A stretch of 64,000 bases of DNA from Smaragdicoccus niigatensis DSM 44881 = NBRC 103563 (GTDB taxonomy: Bacteria; Actinomycetota; Actinomycetes; Mycobacteriales; Mycobacteriaceae): contig NZ_AQXZ01000015.1 in the NCBI RefSeq assembly GCF_000380645.1, forward strand, positions 1 through 64,000. Reading direction: 5' to 3'. Both the position numbers and the translations under genes were made by a program. Shown here piece after piece: positions 32,326 to 40,243 of the stretch; the first letter of the stretch is position 1, and every line of letters begins with the position of its first letter. The notes beneath the pieces were generated by a model, which had not been told where the DNA came from, did no database searches, and was given only the letters and a program-made list of their open reading frames with translations.

Positions 32326-33495
32326 TCAGGCCTTCTGGTCCGCGAGGCGTGTCGATGGTTCGAATTTCGCCGCAAGCCGTTCCAGCGTCGTCCGCATTCC
32401 GTCCCGGAGATGATCACTTCGGTCGGTTGCCCCGGCCATGTCCTGCAGGAGCACCACTGGACGAATCTGCTTGGTGTGCTTGCGGATCGACTCGGTCACC
32501 CGGGTTCCTCCGCCCTCGGCGTCGGCAAAGGTATACCGCCAGTGCGACTCTGAGGGCGAGTCGGTAAGGAATGCGAATACCTTCCCCGGGACGTTCTCAG
32601 TGACGGTGCCGGTCATCGACCAGCGGTAGAGGGGTCCGATGTGATTACGGCCGACGAATCTTCTCCCCGGTTCTATCCACGCCGTTTTCCTGTTTTCCGG
32701 ACTGATTTCGCCCATGTGCGTCATGTCGCTGATGAACGCCCACAGTTGCTCGCGGGGCGCATCGATGACTCGCGACACGACCACCTCGAGCACCGGTCCA
32801 CTCAGTTCGGCGACCAAACGTTTGGCCAACTTTTCTGAAGAAGCCGGATTCTGGCCCGTGTAGAGGTTCCGGTCGATGACCACGTAAGGGCGCAACGGAA
32901 TCTTTCGCTTCGAATAGTCGACGCCCGCTTGTTTGAGTCGATCCTCCAGCAGCCAGGGCGCCTTCTTGGCGAACCGGTTGAGAAGTTCTTCTCGGTTGGA
33001 TAGTCCGGTCATCCGATAGCCCGCGAAGGGCGATGTCCCGTCCGGGTTTCTCGCGGCCAGGATTGCCGCCGGTGCATGGCACAACAACGCCAGGGGCTTA
33101 CCTGATTGCAGCCGCTTGGTCAGCAATTGCCCTGAGGTCTCGTTGTAGGCGAGGTCCTCCATCGGTCCGTGCCCACCCGGATAGAAGACGAGGTCGAACT
33201 CGTCCGCGTCGATCTCGTCGAGCGGCACAGTATTTTCGAGTTCGGCGGCGATGCTGTGCAGGTAGTCCCTGACGTGCGCGGTCTTGCGCGGCAGGCCGCC
33301 GGCGAGCCCCACACTGAGCTGGTCGAGCGTGGGTGGTTTCCCGCCGGGGGTCGCGATCGCCACCCGCCATCCGGCTTCGGTGAAGATGCGGTGCGGGACC
33401 GCAACCTCTTCACCCCAGTACCCCGACGGGTGCACCGTCCCATCGTTGAGGGTCCAGCGATCAGCCGCTGAGACCACAAACAAAACGGTCTTCAT
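32326..33495 (-). CDS. DJ-1/PfpI domain fused to an SRPBCC (polyketide cyclase-like) domain
   Basis: In this 389-aa protein, residues 1-~232 are a DJ-1/PfpI domain (TVLFVVSAADRWTLNDG, LVFYPGGHGPMEDL, nucleophile in LALLCHAPAAIL, Cys ~138). Residues ~235-380 are a START/SRPBCC domain (VVVSRVIDAPREQLWAFISDM through LERLAAKF). SRPBCC domains bind hydrophobic ligands, so the fusion may present a lipophilic carbonyl to the DJ-1 site. The fusion is continuous with no frameshift. It lies between the aldehyde dehydrogenase (6-bp gap) and the WS/DGAT gene (7-bp gap). Confidence 0.88.
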   Translation of the reverse strand: MKTVLFVVSAADRWTLNDGTVHPSGYWGEEVAVPHRIFTEAGWRVAIATPGGKPPTLDQLSVGLAGGLPRKTAHVRDYLHSIAAELENTVPLDEIDADEFDLVFYPGGHGPMEDLAYNETSGQLLTKRLQSGKPLALLCHAPAAILAARNPDGTSPFAGYRMTGLSNREELLNRFAKKAPWLLEDRLKQAGVDYSKRKIPLRPYVVIDRNLYTGQNPASSEKLAKRLVAELSGPVLEVVVSRVIDAPREQLWAFISDMTHMGEISPENRKTAWIEPGRRFVGRNHIGPLYRWSMTGTVTENVPGKVFAFLTDSPSESHWRYTFADAEGGGTRVTESIRKHTKQIRPVVLLQDMAGATDRSDHLRDGMRTTLERLAAKFEPSTRLADQKA

Positions 33496-33501
33496 GGTTA
33501 G

Positions 33502-35115
33502 CTACTTCACCCCGGCGCGTTTGAACATCTTCAACGCCACCGTGGTGGCCTTCGCCCAGGCCTGCCACGGGATCGACTTCGGCGGGTTGATGTTGTGCAG
33601 TCGCTGGTAGGCGATCGTCTGACCTTCGGTGTACTTGAGAATGCCTTCCGAGCCGTGACGGCGGCCGAGCCCAGAGTCCCCCATGCCACCCATCGGCGAG
33701 TCGACGCTCCCCCATGCTGCGGCATAAGCTTCGTTGACGTTGACCGTGCCGGCGTGAATCCGCGATGCGATCGCTCGCCCGCGCGCGCCGTTGCTGGTCC
33801 ACACACTCGCGTTGAGTCCGTACTCCGTGTCGTTCGCCAACCGCACTGCAGTGTCGTCGGCCGAGAACGGGTAAATGGACACCACGGGACCGAAGGTCTC
33901 CGACCGGTAGAGAGTCATGTCCGGGGTGACGTCCTCCAGGATCGTGGGCTCGAAGAACAGTGGTCCGAGATCTGGGCGCGGGTTGCCGCCGGCGAGGACT
34001 TTCGCGCCTTTGGCGACGGCGTCCTCGACATGCGAACTGACGGTCTCGAGCTGGCTCGCGTTCGTCAGTGAGCCCATATCCATGTCGAACTTGTAGCTGG
34101 CACCGAGCCGCATCTCGCCGACGCGTTTGACGAACCTGGGGACGAACTCGTCGTAAATGTCCTCATGGACGTACATGCGCTCGACGGACACACAGAGTTG
34201 GCCCGCCGAGGGGAAGGACGCCGCGACAGCTCCTTCGACTGCTCGGTCGAGGTCCGCGTCGTCGAGAACCACCATGGGATTCTTGCCGCCCAGTTCCAGG
34301 GACGCACCGATCAGTCGACGACTTGCCGCGCTGGCGATCTCGCGGCCACTCGCCGTCGACCCGGTGAACATCATGTAGTCGGCGTTGTTCATCAACGAGT
34401 CGCCGATCGAACTGCCGCGGCCGATGACGATCTGCCACACGTCACGCGGAAGGCCCGCTTCGCGCATCAGCTCCAGCGCCCACAACGCCGTCAAAGCGGT
34501 CTGCGTGTCGGGCTTCTGCACAACAGCGTTACCTGCCATCAGTGCCGCGATCGTGTCGGTGGCGGCCATGCTCAGCGGGTAGTTCCACGGGGAGATCACG
34601 GCCACGACACCCTTGGGATGACGAAGTTCGGTGGTCGCCGTCATTCCCGGAATCAGCCCGCGGCGACGCTTGGGAGACAGCACCGACTCCGCCGTTCGCG
34701 CGTAATAGCGCGAGACGATCGCCGCGTCCATCACCTCCATGAAGGCATCGCGACGGGTCTTGCCGCTTTCGGCCTGCATGATGTCGAGAACTTCGTTCTG
34801 GCGCTCGAGCACCAGGTCATGGAAGCGCAGCAAGATCTTCTTGCGCTGCTTGAACGAAGTGTTCTTCCAGTCCTGCTGCGCCCTGCGGGCACGAGCGAAG
34901 GCGTCTTCGACGTCGTCCGGGGTCGACACCCGGAACGAAGCCAGAGCATCCAGTGTGTAGGGAGCTCGCGTGGTCGTCTTCGCGGCGTCTGGCTTCGCAA
35001 CGACCAGGTTGGCCAGACGATTTGCCACCTCGGGCGTCAGCGAGGCGGGCATTTCGCCCGGGTGCTCGAACGCGGCCCGAACCGATTCCGGCGTTGCTAC
35101 TTCACTTCTCGTCAT
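33502..35115 (-). CDS. NAD(P)-dependent aldehyde dehydrogenase (succinic-semialdehyde type)
   Basis: The 537-aa protein has the ALDH fold: VISPWNYPLSMAATDTIAAL, cofactor loop FTGSTASGREIA, LELGGKNPMVVLDDADLD with the general-base Glu, and the catalytic Cys in SAGQLCVS (~308). It is closest to GabD2-type succinic semialdehyde dehydrogenases, but that subclass is broad and the substrate may be a longer aldehyde. ATG 35115 has GGAG 8 nt upstream. It is first in the three-gene leftward operon under element F. Confidence 0.92.
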   Translation of the reverse strand: MTRSEVATPESVRAAFEHPGEMPASLTPEVANRLANLVVAKPDAAKTTTRAPYTLDALASFRVSTPDDVEDAFARARRAQQDWKNTSFKQRKKILLRFHDLVLERQNEVLDIMQAESGKTRRDAFMEVMDAAIVSRYYARTAESVLSPKRRRGLIPGMTATTELRHPKGVVAVISPWNYPLSMAATDTIAALMAGNAVVQKPDTQTALTALWALELMREAGLPRDVWQIVIGRGSSIGDSLMNNADYMMFTGSTASGREIASAASRRLIGASLELGGKNPMVVLDDADLDRAVEGAVAASFPSAGQLCVSVERMYVHEDIYDEFVPRFVKRVGEMRLGASYKFDMDMGSLTNASQLETVSSHVEDAVAKGAKVLAGGNPRPDLGPLFFEPTILEDVTPDMTLYRSETFGPVVSIYPFSADDTAVRLANDTEYGLNASVWTSNGARGRAIASRIHAGTVNVNEAYAAAWGSVDSPMGGMGDSGLGRRHGSEGILKYTEGQTIAYQRLHNINPPKSIPWQAWAKATTVALKMFKRAGVK

Positions 35116-35199
35116 GTCATTACTCCGTTCAATGTGGGCGCTACCCACCGAGTGATTCGGTTGCTCGCCGCGAGTGGCGAGCAACCGCTAATGACTTCC

Positions 35200-35264
35200 A
35201 AGCTAGGGAAATCGCGCACCCGCCCACAGATGACAACGGGCCAATGACTTTTGCCGACTGGCCA
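35200..35264 (-). promoter_or_regulatory. AraC-type element F with -10 box
   Basis: Minus-strand repeats run 35264-35223: TGGCCA-gtc-GGCAA and TGGCCC-gtt-GTCAT. The -10 TAGCTT (35205-35200) is 17 bp downstream. It drives the aldehyde dehydrogenase, DJ-1/SRPBCC and WS/DGAT operon. Confidence 0.78.
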
Positions 35265-35332
35265 ATTCGTATCTCTGCATTCCGAATGGAATGCCCGTTG
35301 ACCAGCGCTTTCGCGCCCTAATGTAAGTGGCT

Positions 35333-36103
35333 ATGTTCGCGCGGACGTTTCAGGAGATCGCCAACGGTGGCCGACTCCCCACGTTGTTCATGCTGTTGGC
35401 GATCATCGCGGCCTTCACGTTCATCCGCTTCAGCACCCGCATGATCCGCGCTGAGGTGAAGTGGTGGCCCGGCAACATCACGCCGGGAGGCCTCCACCTT
35501 CATCACGTGGTGTTCGGGGTCGGCTTCATGCTTGTGGGCGGACTCGGACTGGTGGTGCTCGCACCGGCGTTCAACCTCACCGCCTCATGCGTCCTCGCCG
35601 CGGTATTCGGCGTCGGCGTCGCGCTGGTGCTCGACGAGTTCGCGCTGATTCTGCACCTGAGTGATGTCTATTGGGCGAACGAAGGGCGCAGCTCGATCGC
35701 CGCAGTGTTCGCCGCAATCGCCATCACCGGCCTCTTCCTCCTCGGCTTCCATCCACTGGGGATCGCCGGCAACTTCGATCTGTTGCGCGAGGACCAAAGT
35801 GTGGTGGTACGGGTCGCGACGCTCGGATACTTCACCGCACAATGTGTGCTCGCCGTGATCGTGCTCCTGAAAGGCAAGTTCTGGACTGGGTTCCTCGGCA
35901 TGATCTTCGTGCCGTTCCTGGCGGTCGGCGCGTTCCGCCTCAGCCGGCCCCGAGCGCCGTGGGCGAAGCACTTCTACGCGAACAGCCCCGAGAAGCTCGC
36001 ACGGTCCAAAGCTCGGGAACAGCATTACCGAGCACCCTTCATGCGGCGCTTCCAGGACGCGGTTGGGGGCCCGTTCGGAGTTCAACCGCCTGAAACTCCG
36101 TGA
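35333..36103 (+). CDS. Integral membrane protein, about six TM segments
   Basis: The 256-aa protein has hydrophobic segments at about residues 18-35, 60-80, 85-105, 125-145, 160-182 and 185-205. Its conserved-looking polar loop PGGLHLHHVVFGVG holds three His, and LDEFALILHLSDVYW lies between TM3 and TM4. Similar proteins occur widely in Mycobacteriales without known function. The C-terminus is basic and cytoplasmic. The His-rich loop and acidic DEF could bind a metal. ATG 35333 is preferred to GTG 35327. TAATGT at 35319 could serve as a -10. Confidence 0.78.
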   Translation: MFARTFQEIANGGRLPTLFMLLAIIAAFTFIRFSTRMIRAEVKWWPGNITPGGLHLHHVVFGVGFMLVGGLGLVVLAPAFNLTASCVLAAVFGVGVALVLDEFALILHLSDVYWANEGRSSIAAVFAAIAITGLFLLGFHPLGIAGNFDLLREDQSVVVRVATLGYFTAQCVLAVIVLLKGKFWTGFLGMIFVPFLAVGAFRLSRPRAPWAKHFYANSPEKLARSKAREQHYRAPFMRRFQDAVGGPFGVQPPETP

Positions 36104-36108
36104 GCGCA

Positions 36109-36173
36109 TGGCCAGTCGACATAACTCCTTGGCCTTCCGTCATCTGTCAGCGCGAACGAAAACCCAGTTGACT
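36109..36173 (+). promoter_or_regulatory. AraC-type element G
   Basis: Repeats at 36109 (TGGCCA-gtc-GACAT) and 36130 (TGGCCT-tcc-GTCAT) end at 36150. TTGACT at 36168-36173 occupies the -10 position, with only partial match to TAnnnT. The expected transcription start coincides with the ATG at 36181, as at element C. Confidence 0.7.
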
Positions 36174-36180
36174 TGGATCT

Positions 36181-37425
36181 ATGAATTCCCCGGAATACGA
36201 CCTCATCGTCTTTGGTGCGACCAGCTTCGTCGGCCAAATCATGACCAAACATCTTGCTGAGCACTTCGCCACTCACGATGCAGAGGCTCGGTGGGCCATC
36301 GCCGGTCGATCCAAGTCGAAACTCGAGGAGCTGAAGCGGTCGCTCGGAAGTGCCGGCCGATCTGTCCCGATCGTGGTCGCCGACGCCGCAAGTGAAGAGG
36401 AACTACGTGCTCTGTGCGCGCAAACCCGCGTGGTCGTGTCGACGGTTGGCCCCTACGCCCTGTACGGCGAACCGCTGATCAAGGTATGCGCCGAAACTGG
36501 CACCGACTATTGCGACCTCACTGGAGAGACGCAATGGATCAAGAAGATGGTCGACAAGTACGAGGCCACAGCGAAGCGCTCCGGTGCACGGATCGTGCAT
36601 TGCTGCGGTTTCGATTCCGTTCCCTCTGACCTGGGCGTGTACTTCCTCCAGCAGCAGGCGCTGCGACAGTGGGGCGCGCCCGCCACCAAAGTCACGATGC
36701 GAGTCAAGACGCTCAAGGGTGGAGCGTCCGGTGGGACGATCGCCAGCATGCTCAACGCCGTGGAGGAGGCTGTAGCCGATCCGGCGCTGCGCAAGCAATT
36801 GACCAACGCGTACTACCTCTGCCCTGACGACCACGGGTTCTCCGCCCGACAGCATTACGTGAAGTCAGCCGAGCACGATCCCGATTTCGATGCGTGGACT
36901 GCCCCGTTCGTCATGGCGGCAGTCAACGAGCGTGTCGTGCACCGCTCCAACTTCCTGTCCCACAATTCGTACGGAGACGGCTTCACGTACAACGAGGCGA
37001 TGCTGACTGGATCAGGCCTGCGCGGACGGTTGAACGCGACCGCTATCGTGGCCGGTCTTGGAGCTTTTATCGCGGGTGCAGCCGTGAAGCCCACACGCAG
37101 CTTGATGGAACGCTTCCTACTTCCGAAGCCGGGCGAAGGCCCCAGTCCGGAAGCGCAGGCGGCTGGTCGCTACGACATCCGCTTCGTGGGCAAGTCCGAG
37201 AGTGGTCAAACGATCCGGACCAAGGTCACTGGACAAGGTGACCCCGGTTATGGCTCCAGCAGCAAGATTCTGGGGCAGGCGGCGATCAGCCTTGCCTTCG
37301 ATTTCTCCGATGCGGGCGTCAAGACCGGGCCCGAGGGTGGATTCTGGACGCCCGCGACCATGTTCGACCAGCGCCTCATTGGCCGTTTGACGCGCTATGC
37401 AGGTATGCGATTCGAACTCGCCTAG
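36181..37425 (+). CDS. Saccharopine-dehydrogenase-like / trans-acting enoyl reductase family protein
   Basis: The 414-aa protein has an N-terminal Rossmann motif FGATSFVGQIM, RWAIAGRSKSKLEEL, VVSTVGPYALYGEPLIKVCAETGTDYCDLTGE and HCCGFDSVPSDLGV. This pattern is shared by mycobacterial trans-acting enoyl reductases (Rv2953 type) and other saccharopine-dehydrogenase-like proteins. Family members reduce a C=C in a lipid intermediate with NADPH. It is a single-gene unit under element G and is probably leaderless. It converges with the Ddn-like gene, 12 bp between stops. Confidence 0.88.
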   Translation: MNSPEYDLIVFGATSFVGQIMTKHLAEHFATHDAEARWAIAGRSKSKLEELKRSLGSAGRSVPIVVADAASEEELRALCAQTRVVVSTVGPYALYGEPLIKVCAETGTDYCDLTGETQWIKKMVDKYEATAKRSGARIVHCCGFDSVPSDLGVYFLQQQALRQWGAPATKVTMRVKTLKGGASGGTIASMLNAVEEAVADPALRKQLTNAYYLCPDDHGFSARQHYVKSAEHDPDFDAWTAPFVMAAVNERVVHRSNFLSHNSYGDGFTYNEAMLTGSGLRGRLNATAIVAGLGAFIAGAAVKPTRSLMERFLLPKPGEGPSPEAQAAGRYDIRFVGKSESGQTIRTKVTGQGDPGYGSSSKILGQAAISLAFDFSDAGVKTGPEGGFWTPATMFDQRLIGRLTRYAGMRFELA

Positions 37426-37437
37426 AAACGTGTTCAG

Positions 37438-37878
37438 TCAGGACACGAATTCACAGATCACGACCGGAATCTCCCGTGTCGTCCGCTGTTGATACTGGGC
37501 GTATCCGCGGTAGGCGGCGGTGATCTGCGGCCATAGCTGTGCCCGCTCGGCCGCACTCGCGGTACGAGTGCGAACCTTCCGCCGGCGGCCGTAAATGACC
37601 AGCTCGGCGTCTGGATTCGCACGCAGGTTCTGGTACCAGTCGGGGTTGCGATCGTCGCCGCCCTTCGACGCGACGAGGACGACCCGGTCGGCGTCATGAA
37701 CAGGTGAGGTCAAGTAGCACGAACGAGGTTGTCCGGACTTGCGGCCGACCGCATGGAGCTCAACCACCGGCATTCCGAAAGCGCTTGCTAGTAAACGATT
37801 TCCGGTAACGGTGAGGACAGCCTTGTGCACGAGGTTCATCAGCCTGGCGCTCCGGTCTGCGCGGGCGTTGCTGTTCAT
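37438..37878 (-). CDS. Ddn-like deazaflavin (F420)-dependent nitroreductase family protein
   Basis: The 146-aa protein is a second Ddn-type protein in the island, with VELHAVGRKSGQPRSCYLTSPV, GGDDRNPDWYQNLRANPDAELVI and QQRTTREIPVVICEF. Its N-terminal helix is longer than that of the protein at 30541. It is divergent from the Baeyer-Villiger-type monooxygenase, with the TGTTTACATC operator between them, so the two are probably induced together. The ribosome site GGAGG lies a few bases before the ATG. Confidence 0.88.
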   Translation of the reverse strand: MNSNARADRSARLMNLVHKAVLTVTGNRLLASAFGMPVVELHAVGRKSGQPRSCYLTSPVHDADRVVLVASKGGDDRNPDWYQNLRANPDAELVIYGRRRKVRTRTASAAERAQLWPQITAAYRGYAQYQQRTTREIPVVICEFVS

Positions 37879-37921
37879 TACTGGAGGACCTTCCGAGTTG
37901 CGAGCGTCACACCATCGTGGG

Positions 37922-37983
37922 TGTTAACGGTGTTTACATCACCTAAGTTAGCACCGCATACTAGATGCTAGCAATGCTTACAT
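37922..37983. promoter_or_regulatory. Shared TGTTTACATC-type operator of the monooxygenase/Ddn divergent promoters
   Basis: TGTTAACGGTGTTTACATC (37922-37940) is nearly identical to the minus-strand box before the OYE gene (11245-11227). A second box, TGCTTACAT, is at 37975-37983, just before the monooxygenase ribosome site. Within box 1, GGTG-N7-CACC (37929-37943) is symmetric. Confidence 0.62.
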
Positions 37984-38004
37984 CGGTCGGGAGGATCAAT
38001 ACTG

Positions 38005-39483
38005 ATGACAAACACCAACGCGCAGACACCGCGAATCGCCATCGTCGGGTCCGGCTTCGCCGGACTCGGCGCAGCGGTCTCACTCAAGCGTCAAGGGTTC
38101 GACAACATCGTCATTTTCGAGAAGGCGTCAGATGTCGGCGGCGTATGGCGAGACAATGACTACCCCGGCGCGGCCTGCGACGTGCAGAGCTACCTGTACT
38201 CGTTCTCGTTTGCACCAAACAGTCAGTGGGGCAACACGTTCGCCCGACAGAGTGAGATCTATGCCTACCTCCGCAAGGTCGCCGTAGATTTCGACCTGCT
38301 CCCCCACATTCGGTTCAACACCTCGGTCGATGCGGCGCGCTGGGACGCTGGCCGATCCATCTGGCGACTCGACACCGCGGGCGGCGTCACTGAAGTCGAG
38401 CACCTCATCGTCGCGACAGGTGCGCTGTCCGAGCCTGCGATTCCGAACCTCAAGGGCATTGAGCAGTTCAATGGAGAGGTATTCCATTCGGCCCGATGGA
38501 ATCATTCGTTCGACCTCGAGGGCAAGCGCGTCGTTGTCGTCGGAACCGGCGCATCAGCAATCCAGTTCGTCCCGGCCATCCAGCCCAAGGTCGACCACCT
38601 GACCCTGTTCCAGCGCACCGCGCCATGGGTTCTCCCGCGCCACGACCGCCCGATCGGAAGCGTCGAGCGCACCCTCATGGGTACGGTCCCACTCCTTCAA
38701 CAAGCCGAGCGTGCGCGCATTTATGTCCAGCGGGAAATGGCGGTTCTCGGCTTCCGCAATCCACTCCTGATGCGAATCGGCGAATTCCAAGCCAAGCGGC
38801 ACCTGCGCGACCAGGTCGCCGACCCTGAGTTGCGCGCCAAGCTCACGCCCGACTACCGACTCGGCTGCAAACGGATCCTCATCTCCAACGAGTACCTCCG
38901 GTCGCTCGATCGGCCGAACGCCGACGTCGTCACCAGTGGAATCCGTGAAGTGACTGCTGACGGTGTCATCGACAACGACGGCGTTCTGCATCCAGCAGAC
39001 GCCATCATCCTCGGAACGGGCTTCAAGACTGCTCGACTGCCGCTGACGGACGCGATCGAGGTTGATGGCAGGACAATGGGCGAGACCTTCGGGAAGAGCC
39101 CGCGGGCCTACCTTGGGACATCGGTGGCCGGTTATCCGAACGTCTACCTCATGCACGGCCCGAATATCGGACTGGGCCACACGTCGGTGATCCAGATGTT
39201 CGAATCGCAGGTCAACTACATCGTCGACGCGATTTCGCACGCGGCCAGCCAGAACGCCGGCGCGATCGAACCGACTGCCGAAGCGCAGGAACAGTTCGGC
39301 CAGCTTGTCGACCGCCTCACCGAAGGATCGGTCTGGACGTCGGGTGGATGCGACAGTTGGTACCTCGATCAGACGGGGCGCAACAGCAACCTCTGGCCGG
39401 GAACGACATTCGACTTCAGCGCCAGATCGAAACGCTTCCGAGCCGACGATCACGTCCTGACTCCCGCGAAGGTTGCGTCATGA
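38005..39483 (+). CDS. Flavin-containing (Baeyer-Villiger-type) monooxygenase
   Basis: The 492-aa protein has two Rossmann motifs, GSGFAG (15-20) for FAD and VVVVGTGASAIQ (~180) for NADPH. Between them is FNGEVFHSARW, which matches the BVMO fingerprint FxGxxxHxxxW. VGGVWRDNDYPGAACDVQSYLY is the usual FAD loop. MymA of M. tuberculosis is a related FMO. It should insert oxygen next to a ketone or oxygenate a soft nucleophile. Its stop overlaps the hydrolase start (ATGA), which suggests lactone or ester formation followed by hydrolysis. GGGAGG lies upstream of the ATG. Confidence 0.93.
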   Translation: MTNTNAQTPRIAIVGSGFAGLGAAVSLKRQGFDNIVIFEKASDVGGVWRDNDYPGAACDVQSYLYSFSFAPNSQWGNTFARQSEIYAYLRKVAVDFDLLPHIRFNTSVDAARWDAGRSIWRLDTAGGVTEVEHLIVATGALSEPAIPNLKGIEQFNGEVFHSARWNHSFDLEGKRVVVVGTGASAIQFVPAIQPKVDHLTLFQRTAPWVLPRHDRPIGSVERTLMGTVPLLQQAERARIYVQREMAVLGFRNPLLMRIGEFQAKRHLRDQVADPELRAKLTPDYRLGCKRILISNEYLRSLDRPNADVVTSGIREVTADGVIDNDGVLHPADAIILGTGFKTARLPLTDAIEVDGRTMGETFGKSPRAYLGTSVAGYPNVYLMHGPNIGLGHTSVIQMFESQVNYIVDAISHAASQNAGAIEPTAEAQEQFGQLVDRLTEGSVWTSGGCDSWYLDQTGRNSNLWPGTTFDFSARSKRFRADDHVLTPAKVAS

Positions 39484-40169
39484 CGACTCCGATCGTTTTG
39501 CTGCACGGTCTCGGCGGCTCACCGGCCGCGTGGGGCCGGGTGCGTCCACTCTTGGACGGCGACGTAATCGCACCCAAACTGGCTGGCGACTCGATCGAGG
39601 CTGACGCCGACAGGGTCGCGGAGGTCGTCTCCGCGCCTGCCATCGTGGTCGGCCACTCGAGGGGTGGCCTCGTTGCGACCGCGTTGGCCGAGCGTCATCC
39701 AGAACTCGTCAAACGGCTCGTCCTAGTCAACGCAACGCCGACACGGGACAGCCGGATCAGCGCCACCGGCTTGTCCGAACGCATCCTTGAGATCCCGCTG
39801 GTCGGCGAGGTGATCTGGCGCAACCTCCCCACGGCTGTGGTTGCGAAGGGATTGGCCTCGGCCTTCGCGCCTGGAACACCGGTCCCAGGCCAGTTCGTCC
39901 GGGATCTCCAGGCAACGAGACTCACCACCTTCCTGTCCGCCACCCGCGCAATCGATGCCTATCTGGAAACCAGCCCGCTCGGTGCACGCCTCACGGCACT
40001 ATCCCAACCAACACAGATCATTTACGGCACCGCTGACCAACGAGTCGATCCAGCGGCTTTTGGCGCGCTTGCCGGCATCGACGGAGTGACAGTCACTTCG
40101 TTGCCGTCGGTTGGCCACACCCCAATCTGGGAGCGTCCGGAAGCGGTCGCTGCCGCGATCATGGCGTGA
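39480..40169 (+). CDS. Alpha/beta hydrolase coupled to the monooxygenase
   Basis: The 229-aa protein has the oxyanion HGLGGSPAAW near residue 8, the nucleophile in VGHSRGGLVATALAERH (Ser ~62), Asp in IYGTADQRVDP and His in VGHTPIWE. It lacks a large cap domain. The start overlaps the monooxygenase stop, so the open frame before 39480 is not used. The natural role is to open the ester or lactone made by the monooxygenase; this is inferred from coupling. Confidence 0.92.
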   Translation: MTTPIVLLHGLGGSPAAWGRVRPLLDGDVIAPKLAGDSIEADADRVAEVVSAPAIVVGHSRGGLVATALAERHPELVKRLVLVNATPTRDSRISATGLSERILEIPLVGEVIWRNLPTAVVAKGLASAFAPGTPVPGQFVRDLQATRLTTFLSATRAIDAYLETSPLGARLTALSQPTQIIYGTADQRVDPAAFGALAGIDGVTVTSLPSVGHTPIWERPEAVAAAIMA

Positions 40170-40243
40170 CGAACGCATCGCACCAAATGTGTGCAGTGCT
40201 AACTATCATGACGGAGACGATTCACGCGAAGGAGTATGAGGCT

